A stretch of 64,000 nt of DNA from Ancylobacter lacus (lineage in GTDB: Bacteria; Pseudomonadota; Alphaproteobacteria; Rhizobiales; Xanthobacteraceae). Below are positions 33,492 to 43,097 of the stretch, piece by piece. Each line of letters begins with the position of its first letter. Position 1 is the stretch's first letter. The notes below the pieces were generated by a model that was not told the origin of the DNA, made no database searches, and saw only the letters and a program-made list of their open reading frames with translations. The translations under genes and the position numbers were made by a program. The DNA lies in assembly GCF_018390635.1 (NCBI RefSeq), contig NZ_JAHBGE010000044.1, positions 436,769 through 500,768 on the forward strand, read 5' to 3'.

Positions 33492-34985
33492 ATGCCGGAT
33501 GCCCCCATGTCTGCCGTGCCCGCCGCTGCGCCTGCCGCCCCTGCGCCCGATGCGATGCGCGCGGTCGAGGGGCTTGTCGCCCGCCTTGCCGCCCGCCTTG
33601 GCCCGGCGCATGTGCTCACCGCGCCGGAGGACATCGCCCTGCACCTGCGGGAGGAGCGGGGGCTCTATGCCGGGCGCACCCCGGCGGTGGTGAAGCCGGG
33701 CTCCACCGAGGAGGTGGCCTTCGTTGTGGCGGCCTGCGCGGAGGCGGGCGTGCCGATCGTGCCGCAGGGCGGCAATACCGGCCTTGTCGGCGGGCAGATG
33801 CCGTTCGGCGAGGTGCTGCTGTCGCTGACCCGGCTCGACCGCATCCGCGCGGTGGACCCGGTGGACATGACCATGACGGTCGAGGCCGGCTGCATCCTGG
33901 AGGACATCCACCGCGCCGCCGAGGGCGAGGGCTGCCTGTTCCCGCTCCACATCGCCTCGCAGGGTTCCTGCCGCATCGGCGGCAACCTTGCCACCAATGC
34001 CGGCGGCACCGCCGTGCTGCGCTATGGCAACGCCAAGGAGCTGGTGCTCGGGCTGGAGGTGGTGCTGGCGGACGGGCGGGTGTGGAACGGGCTGAAGCGC
34101 CTGCGCAAGAACAATGCGGGCTACGACCTGCGCCAGCTCTTTCTCGGCACGGAAGGCACGCTCGGCATCATCACCGCCGCCGTGCTCAAGCTGTTCCCGC
34201 GGCCGGCCCAGCGGGTCACCGCCTTCGCCGGCGTGCCGGACCCGCGCGCGGCGCTGGCGCTGATGAAGCGCCTGCGCGAGGAGGCCGGCGACGCCCTCAC
34301 CACCTTCGAGCTGATGGCGAGCTTCGGGCTGGAAACCGTGCTGAAGCACATGAGCGGCACGGTGCGCCCGCTCGGCGCGGCGTATCCCTGGTATGTGCTG
34401 GCCGAGCTGTCGGCGCCGACCCGCGCCTTCGATCTCGGCGCGCTGATGGAGGCCGGGCTCGGCGCCGCCTTCGAGGCGGGCGAGGTGCTGGACGCCACGA
34501 TCGCCGCCAGCGAGGCGCAGGCGGCGGCGCTGTGGCGGCTGCGCGAGGACATGTCGGAGGCGCAGAAGCACGAGGGCGGCTCGGTGAAGCACGACGTCTC
34601 GGTGCCGGTGTCCCGTGTGCCGGAATTCCTGGAGCGGGCGCTGCCGGCGGTGGAGGCCCGGCTGCCGGGCCTGCGGCCGTGCCCCTTCGGCCATGTCGGC
34701 GACGGCAACATCCATTTCAACCTCAGCCAGCCGGTGGGCATGGACAAGGCCGCCTTCCTCGCGCTGTGGGAGGATTTCAACCGCATCGTCCACGACATCG
34801 TGGCCGACATGGACGGCTCCATCGCCGCCGAGCACGGCATTGGCCGGCTGAAGCGCGACGAACTCGCCCACTACGCCGATCCGCTTGCGCTGGAGCTGAT
34901 GCACCGGCTGAAGCAGGCGATGGATCCCATGGGATTGCTCAATCCCGGAAAGGTCATCCTTACCGAGGAACAGTCTTCCTCATGA
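33492..34985 (+). CDS. FAD-binding D-2-hydroxyacid dehydrogenase (D-2-hydroxyglutarate/D-lactate type)
   Basis: 497 residues. FAD_binding_4 domain with 'PAVVKPGSTEEVAFVVAACAEAG' and 'PIVPQGGNTGLVGGQ', and the C-terminal FAD-oxidase domain with the conserved 'FGHVGDGNIHFNL' and 'AEHGIGRLKRDEL'. It oxidises D-2-hydroxyacids and passes electrons to a quinone or electron-transfer flavoprotein. An ATG at 33507 (MSAV) is an alternative start. Confidence 0.9.
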   Translation: MPDAPMSAVPAAAPAAPAPDAMRAVEGLVARLAARLGPAHVLTAPEDIALHLREERGLYAGRTPAVVKPGSTEEVAFVVAACAEAGVPIVPQGGNTGLVGGQMPFGEVLLSLTRLDRIRAVDPVDMTMTVEAGCILEDIHRAAEGEGCLFPLHIASQGSCRIGGNLATNAGGTAVLRYGNAKELVLGLEVVLADGRVWNGLKRLRKNNAGYDLRQLFLGTEGTLGIITAAVLKLFPRPAQRVTAFAGVPDPRAALALMKRLREEAGDALTTFELMASFGLETVLKHMSGTVRPLGAAYPWYVLAELSAPTRAFDLGALMEAGLGAAFEAGEVLDATIAASEAQAAALWRLREDMSEAQKHEGGSVKHDVSVPVSRVPEFLERALPAVEARLPGLRPCPFGHVGDGNIHFNLSQPVGMDKAAFLALWEDFNRIVHDIVADMDGSIAAEHGIGRLKRDELAHYADPLALELMHRLKQAMDPMGLLNPGKVILTEEQSSS

Positions 34986-35184
34986 TTGGAAGAATTAAAA
35001 TGTAGTACTTGGCGAGGTTCTGTTCTTTTCAACGATTCTACATTTATCGAATCCTGGCATTTTATATTGTCGCAGCCCGGCGGACGGGTTTAAGGATGCA
35101 CGACACTTGGACAGTGCCGGTGCACGACCTGCTGCCCGCTGATGCACGCGATCGCGCACCGGACGCCCGGAACGGGATATCCTC

Positions 35185-36321
35185 ATGCGCAAGCTCCGCC
35201 GGCCCTCGCGGCTCGTCTCCTCGCCTTTGCCCGGCCTCGCGATCCTCGCCGTGGCGGCGCTGATCGGGCTGGGGCAGGTCGCGCTGGCGCAGGCGGAGCC
35301 GCCCGCGCCGGCGGCCCCGGCCGCCACACGGCCGGTCGCGCCCGCCCCGGTGGCTACGCCGGGAGCCTCCGTGCCGCCCGAGGTCGTCGCGCCCCCCGCG
35401 CTTTCCGTGCCGGCCACGCCTGCTGCGGCTGCCGCGCCCGGGTCCGCCGGGGAGGTTGCGCCGGCCCCGGCCGATGCGGCGATGCCGATGGAGCCGGCGC
35501 CCGCCGCTGCGACACCCGGCATCGCCCTGCCGCATGATCTGTCGCCCTGGGGCATGTTCATGGCGGCGGACTGGGTGGTGAAGGCGGTCATGCTCGGCCT
35601 CGCCTTCGCCTCGGTCGTCACCTGGACCATCTGGCTCGCCAAGTCGCTCGAACTGATGGTCGCCTCGCGCCGCCTGCGCCGGGCGCTGCGCGGCCTGCTG
35701 GCCTCGGCCACGCTGGAGGCCGGCCATCGCGCCACCGGCGAGGCCGCCGGACCGGCGACCGCCATGGTGCGGGTGACGGAGCTGGAGCTTCAGCGCTCCG
35801 GCGAGCTGCCGGCCGAGGGCATCAAGGAGCGCGTCGCCATCTCGCTCGGCCGCATCGAGGCCGGCGCCGGCCGGCGCATCACCCGCGGCACCGGCATTCT
35901 CGCGACGATCGGCGCCACCGCACCCTTTGTCGGCCTGTTCGGCACGGTGTGGGGCATCATGAATTCCTTCATCGGCATCGCGAAAACCCAGACCACCAAC
36001 CTCGCCGTGGTGGCGCCGGGCATCGCCGAGGCGCTGCTCGCCACCGCCATCGGCCTCGTCGCCGCCATTCCGGCGGTGATCATCTACAACCATTTCAGCC
36101 GGCAGGTGTCGGGCTATCGCGCGCTGCTCGGCGACACCTCCGCCGAGATGCTCCGCCTGCTCTCGCGCGACCTCGACCGCCGCGATGTGGCGCGCGCGGC
36201 GCGGCAGGACACGGCGCGGCAAGAGACGGCGCGGCAGGAGCGCGAGGTCCGCGAGCGCGACGCGCGCGAGACCACGGCGCAGGCCGTGCAGAAGCGGCTA
36301 CGCGCCGCCGCGGCGGAATAG
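35185..36321 (+). CDS. exbB: ExbB, TonB-system energizer
   Basis: 378 residues. A signal-like segment and a long alanine/proline-rich periplasmic stretch (about residues 30-115) precede three transmembrane segments: '[24 protein letters not shown]', '[24 protein letters not shown]' and '[25 protein letters not shown]', the MotA/TolQ/ExbB core. A charged C-terminal tail follows. It uses the proton gradient with ExbD to energise TonB. First gene of exbB-exbD-tonB; the 199-base gap upstream is AT-rich and likely holds the promoter. Confidence 0.92.
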   Translation: MRKLRRPSRLVSSPLPGLAILAVAALIGLGQVALAQAEPPAPAAPAATRPVAPAPVATPGASVPPEVVAPPALSVPATPAAAAAPGSAGEVAPAPADAAMPMEPAPAAATPGIALPHDLSPWGMFMAADWVVKAVMLGLAFASVVTWTIWLAKSLELMVASRRLRRALRGLLASATLEAGHRATGEAAGPATAMVRVTELELQRSGELPAEGIKERVAISLGRIEAGAGRRITRGTGILATIGATAPFVGLFGTVWGIMNSFIGIAKTQTTNLAVVAPGIAEALLATAIGLVAAIPAVIIYNHFSRQVSGYRALLGDTSAEMLRLLSRDLDRRDVARAARQDTARQETARQEREVRERDARETTAQAVQKRLRAAAAE

Positions 36322-36345
36322 GCCGGCACAGCAAGGAGCCCACCC

Positions 36346-36819
36346 ATGGCCGCGAAGCTCCACACCGGGGATGGCGACGACCTGCCGGAAAACCACGAGA
36401 TCAACGTCACCCCCTTCATCGACGTCATTCTCGTGCTGCTCATCATTTTCATGGTGGCGGCGCCGCTTTCCACCGTCGATGTGGCGGTCGATCTGCCGGC
36501 CTCCACCGCCCAACCGCACCCGCGGCCGGACAAGCCGGTCTATTTCACCGTGAAGGGCGACCTCGGCCTCGCGCTGGGCAATGAGGACGTGCCGCGCGAT
36601 GGCCTCGCCGCCGCCCTCGCCGCCGCCACCGCCGGCAACAGGGACACCCGCATCTTCCTGCGCGCCGACAAGGCGGTGCCGTATGGCGACCTGATGGAGG
36701 TGATGAATCTGCTGCGCGGGGCCGGCTATCTCAAGATCGCGCTGGTCGGGCTGGAGGCCGTGCCCGGCGCGCCGGCCGCTGCCGCCAGCCCGGGCAGTCC
36801 CGCCCCGGCGGCGCCATGA
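36346..36819 (+). CDS. exbD: ExbD
   Basis: 157 residues. A single transmembrane segment ([17 protein letters not shown]) carries the essential Asp, preceded by 'NVTPF'. The periplasmic ExbD/TolR domain includes '[14 protein letters not shown]' and '[20 protein letters not shown]'. An alanine/proline tail ends the protein. Ribosome site CAAGGAG. Overlaps tonB as ATGA. Confidence 0.92.
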   Translation: MAAKLHTGDGDDLPENHEINVTPFIDVILVLLIIFMVAAPLSTVDVAVDLPASTAQPHPRPDKPVYFTVKGDLGLALGNEDVPRDGLAAALAAATAGNRDTRIFLRADKAVPYGDLMEVMNLLRGAGYLKIALVGLEAVPGAPAAAASPGSPAPAAP

Positions 36820-37718
36820 GCGTCCTGCTGCTGCAGGCGGAGGGCCGGCGCCATCGGCTGGCCGAGGGCGGGCGCTGGCTCGGCTGCGGGGTGGTGATCC
36901 TCGGGCTCCACGCCGGCGTGGTCGGCTATCTCGGCAGCCGGCCGCTGGAGATGCCGGCGGAGGCCTCCGCCCCCATCATGATCGAGCTGGCGGAACTGCC
37001 GGTGGCGCCCGCCGCCGAGCCGGTGGAGCTGCCGCCTGGCCCGCAGATGGAGCAGGCCGACGAGGCGCCGGAGGAGGTGCCGCCGGACCCGCTGGCCGAG
37101 GCCGAGGATGCCCCGCCGCCCGAGCCGACCCCGCCGGTGGAGGAGCCGCTGCCCAAGGTGGATCCCACCCCGGCGGAGAACATCGAGGTGCCGCTGCCCC
37201 CGCCCATGCCGCTCGCCGCCGAACTGACGCCGCCGAGGGAGGCGCCGGAGGAGAAGCCCGTTGAACGGCCGAAGCCGCGGCCCAAGCCGGCGCAGAAGCC
37301 GAAGCAGAAGCCCAAGGTGATCGCCGACAAGCCGCCGGCGCCGCGCACCTCCGCCGCCGCCTCGATCGACGCGCCGCGGGCCGATGTCGCCGCTGCGCCG
37401 AATGCCGGCGTCAGTTCCTCCGCCCGCGCCACCGCCGCGAGCTGGCGCAGCCGGCTGCTGGCCCACCTCAACCGTAACAAGCGCTATCCCGGCGAGGCGC
37501 GGGCGCGGGGGGAGCAGGGCCAGCCCCGCGTCGCCTTCACCATCGACCGCAGCGGCCGGGTGCTGGGCGCGCGGCTGGTCGGCGGCTCCGGCAGCGGCTC
37601 GCTGGACGAGGAGGCGCTGGCCATGGTGCGGCGGGCCTCGCCCTTCCCGCCGGCGCCGCCGGAGGTGGCGGGCGGGCCGTTCACCTTCACCGTGCCGGTG
37701 AATTTTTCCATGCGTTGA
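36816..37718 (+). CDS. tonB: TonB energy transducer
   Basis: 300 residues. One N-terminal membrane anchor (LGCGVVILGLHAGVVGYLG), a long Pro/Glu and Pro/Lys periplasmic spacer (about 55-190), and a C-terminal TonB domain with 'SRLLAHLNRNKRYPGEARARG' and 'VAFTIDRSGRVLGARLVGGSGSGSLDEEAL'. It spans the periplasm to contact outer-membrane receptors. No receptor gene is adjacent. Confidence 0.93.
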   Translation: MSVLLLQAEGRRHRLAEGGRWLGCGVVILGLHAGVVGYLGSRPLEMPAEASAPIMIELAELPVAPAAEPVELPPGPQMEQADEAPEEVPPDPLAEAEDAPPPEPTPPVEEPLPKVDPTPAENIEVPLPPPMPLAAELTPPREAPEEKPVERPKPRPKPAQKPKQKPKVIADKPPAPRTSAAASIDAPRADVAAAPNAGVSSSARATAASWRSRLLAHLNRNKRYPGEARARGEQGQPRVAFTIDRSGRVLGARLVGGSGSGSLDEEALAMVRRASPFPPAPPEVAGGPFTFTVPVNFSMR

Positions 37719-37761
37719 GCCGGCTGGGTGTGCCGTCAGGGCCGGCGCGGGTGCCGTCACT

Positions 37762-37780
37762 GGCCGGCGCGGCGCCGGCC
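37762..37780. terminator. Hairpin between converging tonB and dppF
   Basis: Arms of 9 bases (GGCCGGCGC 37762-37770, GCGCCGGCC 37772-37780) with a single central base. It lies between converging genes, so it may terminate both; no T-run is present. Confidence 0.4.
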
Positions 37781-37785
37781 GCGCC

Positions 37786-38793
<1,008 letters not shown>

Positions 38794-38802
38794 CGTCGTC
38801 TC

Positions 38803-39792
38803 CTAGGCCGCGGCCGGGGCGCGCTGCGGCACGCCCTGGACCAGCGGGGTGTGGCACAGCGCGAGCCCAAGCTCGGCGCCGGCGCGCGGCGGCGGCACGG
38901 TGCGGCAGCGCTCGGTGGCGAAGCGGCAGCGCGGGGAGAAGAGGCAGCCCTTGGGCCGGTCGGCGAGGCCCGGCACCACGCCGGGGATGGAGGGCAGCAG
39001 GCGCCCGCTCGCCCGCTCCGGCAGCGCGGCGAGCAGGGCGGCGGTGTAGGGGTGGTGCGGGTCGCGGAACAGGCCCTCGGTCGGCTGCATCTCCACCTGC
39101 TGGCCGGCATAGTGCACGCAGACCCGCTGCGAGGTTTCCGCCACCACTCCCATGTCGTGGGTGATGAGCACCAGCCCCACCCCGTTCTCGCGCTGCAGCC
39201 GCACCAGCAGGTCGAGGATCTGGGCCTGGATGGTGACGTCGAGCGCGGTGGTGGGCTCGTCGGCGATGATGAGCTTGGGCCGGCAGGCCAGCGCCATCGC
39301 GATCATCACGCGCTGGCTCATGCCGCCGGAGAGCTGGTGGGGGAAGGCCCGGAGCCGCCGCTCGGGCTCGGGGATGCCGACCTCGTTCAGCAGCGCGATG
39401 GCGCGGTCCCGCCGTGCCGCCCGGCCGAGGCCGAGATGGGTCTTCAGCGCCTCGCCGATCTGGAAGCCCACGGTGAAGCAGGGGTTGAGGCTCGACATCG
39501 GCTCCTGGAAGATCATGGCGAGGTCGCGCCCGATGATCCGGCGCCGCTCGCGCGGGGTCATCGCGGCGAGGTCCTTGCCGTCGAACATCAGCCGGTCGGC
39601 GGTCACGGTCGCAGTCCACGGCAGCAGGCCCATCACCGCCAGCATGGCGACCGATTTGCCCGAGCCGGACTCCCCGACGATGGCGACCAGCTCGCCCGCG
39701 GCGACATCGAGGTCCACCCCGTCCACCGCGCGGAACGGCCCGCGCGAGGTGGCGAAGGAGACGGTGAGGTTGCGGATGGAGAGGAGGGTCAT
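38803..39792 (-). CDS. Peptide/nickel ABC transporter ATP-binding protein (DppD type)
   Basis: 329 residues. Walker A 'GESGSGKSVAM', signature LSGGMSQRVMIAMAL, Walker B 'LIIADEPTTALDVT', C-terminal 'GCLFSPRCRFATERC'. Pairs with the DppF-type ATPase nine bases downstream. Separated from the upstream gene by 76 bases that carry an unusual antisense mini reading frame. Confidence 0.9.
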   Translation of the reverse strand: MTLLSIRNLTVSFATSRGPFRAVDGVDLDVAAGELVAIVGESGSGKSVAMLAVMGLLPWTATVTADRLMFDGKDLAAMTPRERRRIIGRDLAMIFQEPMSSLNPCFTVGFQIGEALKTHLGLGRAARRDRAIALLNEVGIPEPERRLRAFPHQLSGGMSQRVMIAMALACRPKLIIADEPTTALDVTIQAQILDLLVRLQRENGVGLVLITHDMGVVAETSQRVCVHYAGQQVEMQPTEGLFRDPHHPYTAALLAALPERASGRLLPSIPGVVPGLADRPKGCLFSPRCRFATERCRTVPPPRAGAELGLALCHTPLVQGVPQRAPAAA

Positions 39793-39868
39793 GAAATCCG
39801 GGACCTCTCGTGCTATATGGAGGATGACGTGGAAGGCTGCTTCACACAGGAGGTTCTCATGCGAGGCC

Positions 39869-40807
39869 CTATTCTCCCGATCGTGGTGGGTCGGTAGTCG
39901 CCGCAGCGCTCTCCGGCGCCGGGGAGCCGGTGGCCGTGCGCGCCGTTGTCGCGCTGTCCGGCGGCGTGTCGGCCAGCGCCACGGTGAGAGCCGCGAAGTC
40001 CGTCACCCTGAATTCGAACGCGGGCGCCTCCAGCGGCGGCAGCCAGACCGCGCGTCGCGGCCCCTCCGGGGCTTCGACGAACTGGCGCAGCCTCGCCAGC
40101 GCCGCCATGCCGGCGCTGTCCGTCGCATTGGCGAGTTCGTAGTAGCCCGCCAGAAGCTGCGCCTTCTTGCCCTTCGACAGGCCCTTCAGCGCCCCGGCGC
40201 CGACCGCGTCGCCGGAGGTGTTCAGCATGCCGTTCAGATTGTAGTACCGCACCACGTCGAAGATGCGGTCGTGCGGGATGCGGTCATAGTGCTCGACCGC
40301 CTGGGCGAAGATCGGATCGGACGTGTCGGCCTTGGCGGCGGGGCCGGGCGGGGCGGCGTCGGTGTCGGCGGGCGGCTGCGGCTCCTCGAATTCGGCCGCG
40401 ATCTTCTTCCTCACGCTGGCGGCGGTGAGCGCCCGGCGCTGCTGGCGCAGGTTCGACGAAATCTCGGCATAGAGCGCGATGGCGAGATCGATGCGCGCCT
40501 CCGCGCGCTGGTCGCGCCGCTCCAGCTCCTGCGCCAGCCGGCCGAGGAAGAAGGTGGCGAGCGTCGTGCCGGCCACGAACAGCGCGCCCCACGCGGTCGC
40601 CGTGTCGCGGGACAGGCCGAGCGCGGTGAGCAAGGCGAACAGGACCACCAGTGCCAGGAAGAGGCCGGCGATCACCACCGCGGCGGCACGGTACCATTCC
40701 GGGCTGTCGTCCCACAGGCGCCGCGTCGTCCGCCGCGCCCAGCGCAGGAAAGACGGCACCGTTCCTTGGCGCGGGTCGTCCGGCGTGGGCGGGCGCGGGG
40801 CGGCCAT
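39869..40807 (-). CDS. Membrane protein of unknown function inserted in the dpp operon
   Basis: 312 residues from the ATG at 40807, five bases after the DppC stop. Two adjacent membrane segments (AAAVVIAGLFLALVVLFALLTALG and TATAWGALFVAGTTLATFFLG) are followed by a basic coiled-coil start (RLAQELERRDQRAEARIDLAIALYA, positions about 80-105) and a soluble C-terminal domain of unknown type ('HDRIFDVVRYYNLNGML', 'GYYELANATDSAGMAALARLRQF'). Peptide ABC operons do not normally contain such a gene. I recognise no family. Confidence 0.75.
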   Translation of the reverse strand: MAAPRPPTPDDPRQGTVPSFLRWARRTTRRLWDDSPEWYRAAAVVIAGLFLALVVLFALLTALGLSRDTATAWGALFVAGTTLATFFLGRLAQELERRDQRAEARIDLAIALYAEISSNLRQQRRALTAASVRKKIAAEFEEPQPPADTDAAPPGPAAKADTSDPIFAQAVEHYDRIPHDRIFDVVRYYNLNGMLNTSGDAVGAGALKGLSKGKKAQLLAGYYELANATDSAGMAALARLRQFVEAPEGPRRAVWLPPLEAPAFEFRVTDFAALTVALADTPPDSATTARTATGSPAPESAAATTDPPRSGE

Positions 40808-40812
40808 CGCGG

Positions 40813-41829
40813 TCAGCTCCGCCGCAGCTTCGGGTCGAGCGCGTCGCGCAGGCCGTCGCCCATCAGGTTGATCGCCACCACGGTGATGAGGATGGCGAGG
40901 CCGGGCAGGGTGACGATCCAGGGCGCGGCGCGGATGAACTCGCGGCTGTCGGCCAGCATGGCGCCCCATTCCGGCGTCGGCGGCTGGGCACCGAGGCCGA
41001 GGAAGCCCAGCGCCGCCGCCTCCAGAATGGCGTCGGAAACGCCGAGCGCGGCCTGCACGATGAGCGGGGCGAGGCAGTTCGGCAGCACGGTGACGAACAT
41101 CAGCCGCAGCCGGCCGACGCCGGCGACCTGCGCCGCCACCACATATTCCTTCGACAGTTCCGACAGGGCCGCCGCCCGCACGATGCGGACATAGCGGGGC
41201 AGGTAGACCACCGTCACCGCCACGATGGTGTTGAGCAGGCTCGGCCCCAGCACCGCCACCACCAGGATCGCCAGCACGAGGCTGGGAATGGCGGTGATGA
41301 CGTCCATCACCCGCATCACCACCGTGTCGACGAGGCCGCGCAGGAAAGCGGCGGCGAGGCCGAGCACGATGCCGACCGCGACCGACACCAGCATCACCGA
41401 AATGCCGATGCCGAGCGAGATGCGCGCGCCATAGATCAGCCGCGAGAGCAGGTCGCGGCCGAGCGCGTCGGTGCCGAGCGGGAAGGCCCAGCTTCCGCCC
41501 GCCGCCCACACCGGCGGCTGCTGCACATGGGCGCGGAACTGCTCGGTCGGCACATGGGGGGCGACCAGCGGCGCGAACACCGCCAGCAGGGCGATGGCCA
41601 CCACCACCGCGAGCCCGGCCACTGCGCCGCGGTTCTCCCGGAAGGCGGCCCAGAAGCTGGCGAGGGCGGAGCGTTCCGCCGGCACGCTCTCCACCGGAGA
41701 AGCCCCGGCATCCGCCTCCAGCGGCAGGATCATGCCCGAGGCATCGACGGTGTCGTCGGTGTTCACCCGCTCGTCGGCCAGCGAGGGGGTGTGGGCGGGC
41801 AGCGGGGCGGGGGTGCGCGCATCAACCAT
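40813..41829 (-). CDS. Peptide ABC transporter permease (DppC type)
   Basis: 338 residues from the ATG at 41829, overlapping the DppB stop by 8 bases. A long non-conserved N-terminal tail (about 55 residues) precedes the OppC N-terminal region. Transmembrane segments include 'AVAGLAVVVAIALLAVFAPLVAP' and 'LGTDALGRDLLSRLIYGARISLGIG' (the conserved GTDxxGRD motif). EAA-loop 'EYVVAAQVAGVGRLRLMFVTVLPN' contacts the ATPases. Confidence 0.9.
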   Translation of the reverse strand: MVDARTPAPLPAHTPSLADERVNTDDTVDASGMILPLEADAGASPVESVPAERSALASFWAAFRENRGAVAGLAVVVAIALLAVFAPLVAPHVPTEQFRAHVQQPPVWAAGGSWAFPLGTDALGRDLLSRLIYGARISLGIGISVMLVSVAVGIVLGLAAAFLRGLVDTVVMRVMDVITAIPSLVLAILVVAVLGPSLLNTIVAVTVVYLPRYVRIVRAAALSELSKEYVVAAQVAGVGRLRLMFVTVLPNCLAPLIVQAALGVSDAILEAAALGFLGLGAQPPTPEWGAMLADSREFIRAAPWIVTLPGLAILITVVAINLMGDGLRDALDPKLRRS

Positions 41830-42832
41830 GGCGGATCCTCGGGTTGATGGCGACATAGGCGAGGTCGACCAGCAGGTTCACCACAATGACGATGCCGGAG
41901 ATGAGCATGATGCCGCCCTGCAGGGCGGGGTAGTCGCGCCGGGCGATCGATTCGATCAGCCACTTGCCCACGCCGGGCCAGGCGAAGATGTGCTCCGTCA
42001 GCACCGCGCCCGCGAGCAGCGTGCCGGTCTGCAGGCCGATGACCGTGACGACCGGGATCAGCGCGTTGCGCAGCGCGTGCAGCCCCACCACCCGCAGCGG
42101 CGAGAGACCCTTGGCCCGCGCGGTGCGGACATAGTCCTCGCTCAGCACCTCCAGCATGGATGACCGGGTCATGCGGGCGATCACCGCCAGCGGAATGGTG
42201 CCGAGCACGATCGAGGGCAGGATCAGGTGCTGCGCCGCCGACCAGAACGCGCCTTCCTGGTCCGACAGCAGGCTGTCGATCAGCATGAAGCCGGTGACCG
42301 GCTCGAAATAGTAGTTGATGAGGTCGACACGGCCCGAGACCGGGGTGAGGCCCCAGCTCTCCGACACCAGCATGATGAGCAGAAGGCCCCACCAGAAGAT
42401 CGGCATGGAATAGCCGGTCAGCGCCACCGCCATCACCGCATGGTCGAGCACGCCGCCCCGCTTCACCGCCGCCAGCACGCCGACCGGCACGCCGATGACC
42501 ACGGCCAGCAGCAGCGCGCAGAGCGAGAGTTCCAGCGTTGCCGGAAACAGCGTGAGGAATTCGTGCAGGACCGGCGTCTTGGTCACGATGGAGACGCCGA
42601 AATCGCCATGGACCAGCCCGTTGGCGTAATCGAGGAACTGCTGCCACACCGGGCGGTCGAGCCCGAGCTCGTGGCGGAACTGGGCGAGGCGCTCGGGCGA
42701 GATCCCGCGCTCGCCGGTGCGCACCTCGATCGGGTCGCCCGGCACCAGCCGGACCGCGATGAAGGTGACGAACATCAGCGCCACGAAGGTCGGCAGCGTC
42801 AGCGCGACGCGGCGGATCACGAAACGGAGCAT
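41822..42832 (-). CDS. Peptide ABC transporter permease (DppB type)
   Basis: 336 residues using the ATG at 42832 (MLRFVIRRVALTLPTF, the typical DppB start; another ATG two codons upstream is possible). Six transmembrane segments; 'VRLVPGDPIEV' and EAA-loop 'DYVRTARAKGLSPLRVVGLHALRNALIPV' are standard for DppB/OppB. A 265-base gap separates it from the binding-protein gene. Confidence 0.9.
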   Translation of the reverse strand: MLRFVIRRVALTLPTFVALMFVTFIAVRLVPGDPIEVRTGERGISPERLAQFRHELGLDRPVWQQFLDYANGLVHGDFGVSIVTKTPVLHEFLTLFPATLELSLCALLLAVVIGVPVGVLAAVKRGGVLDHAVMAVALTGYSMPIFWWGLLLIMLVSESWGLTPVSGRVDLINYYFEPVTGFMLIDSLLSDQEGAFWSAAQHLILPSIVLGTIPLAVIARMTRSSMLEVLSEDYVRTARAKGLSPLRVVGLHALRNALIPVVTVIGLQTGTLLAGAVLTEHIFAWPGVGKWLIESIARRDYPALQGGIMLISGIVIVVNLLVDLAYVAINPRIRHG

Positions 42833-43097
42833 GGTCATCCCGGGTGGCGATGCGCCTCGGCCGGCCCCGGCGCCCGGCAGGCGACCATGCCGGGACGACG
42901 CAGCGGTGCGGCTTTGCGGATCGGTGTTCGTGGCGTCGGACCGGCACGGCGGCGGCCGTGCACGGCATGGGACGGCATAGGGTCGCAACCCGCCGGCCGG
43001 CGTTCCCGTCACGCTCTCCAGCGCGGCGGCGGCCGGCGGCGTTTCGATAAGGCACGGCGCCGGCGGAGCGCTCCCTCTCCGCCGGCGCCGGCCGCGG

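Noticed and set aside
34930-34950. GGGATTGCTCAATCCC-like inverted repeat
   Set aside because: It lies inside the coding end of the FAD-linked dehydrogenase and encodes conserved residues MGLLNPG; likely chance.
34999-35053. Inverted repeats upstream of exbB (AATGTAG...CTACATT, GATTC...GAATC) as Fur or Irr boxes
   Set aside because: Arms of 7 and 5 bases with spacers of 32 and 10; they do not match the known iron boxes closely enough.
35040-35060. TCGAATCC as part of a tRNA T-arm
   Set aside because: No cloverleaf could be built around it; no tRNA or rRNA gene was found in the window.
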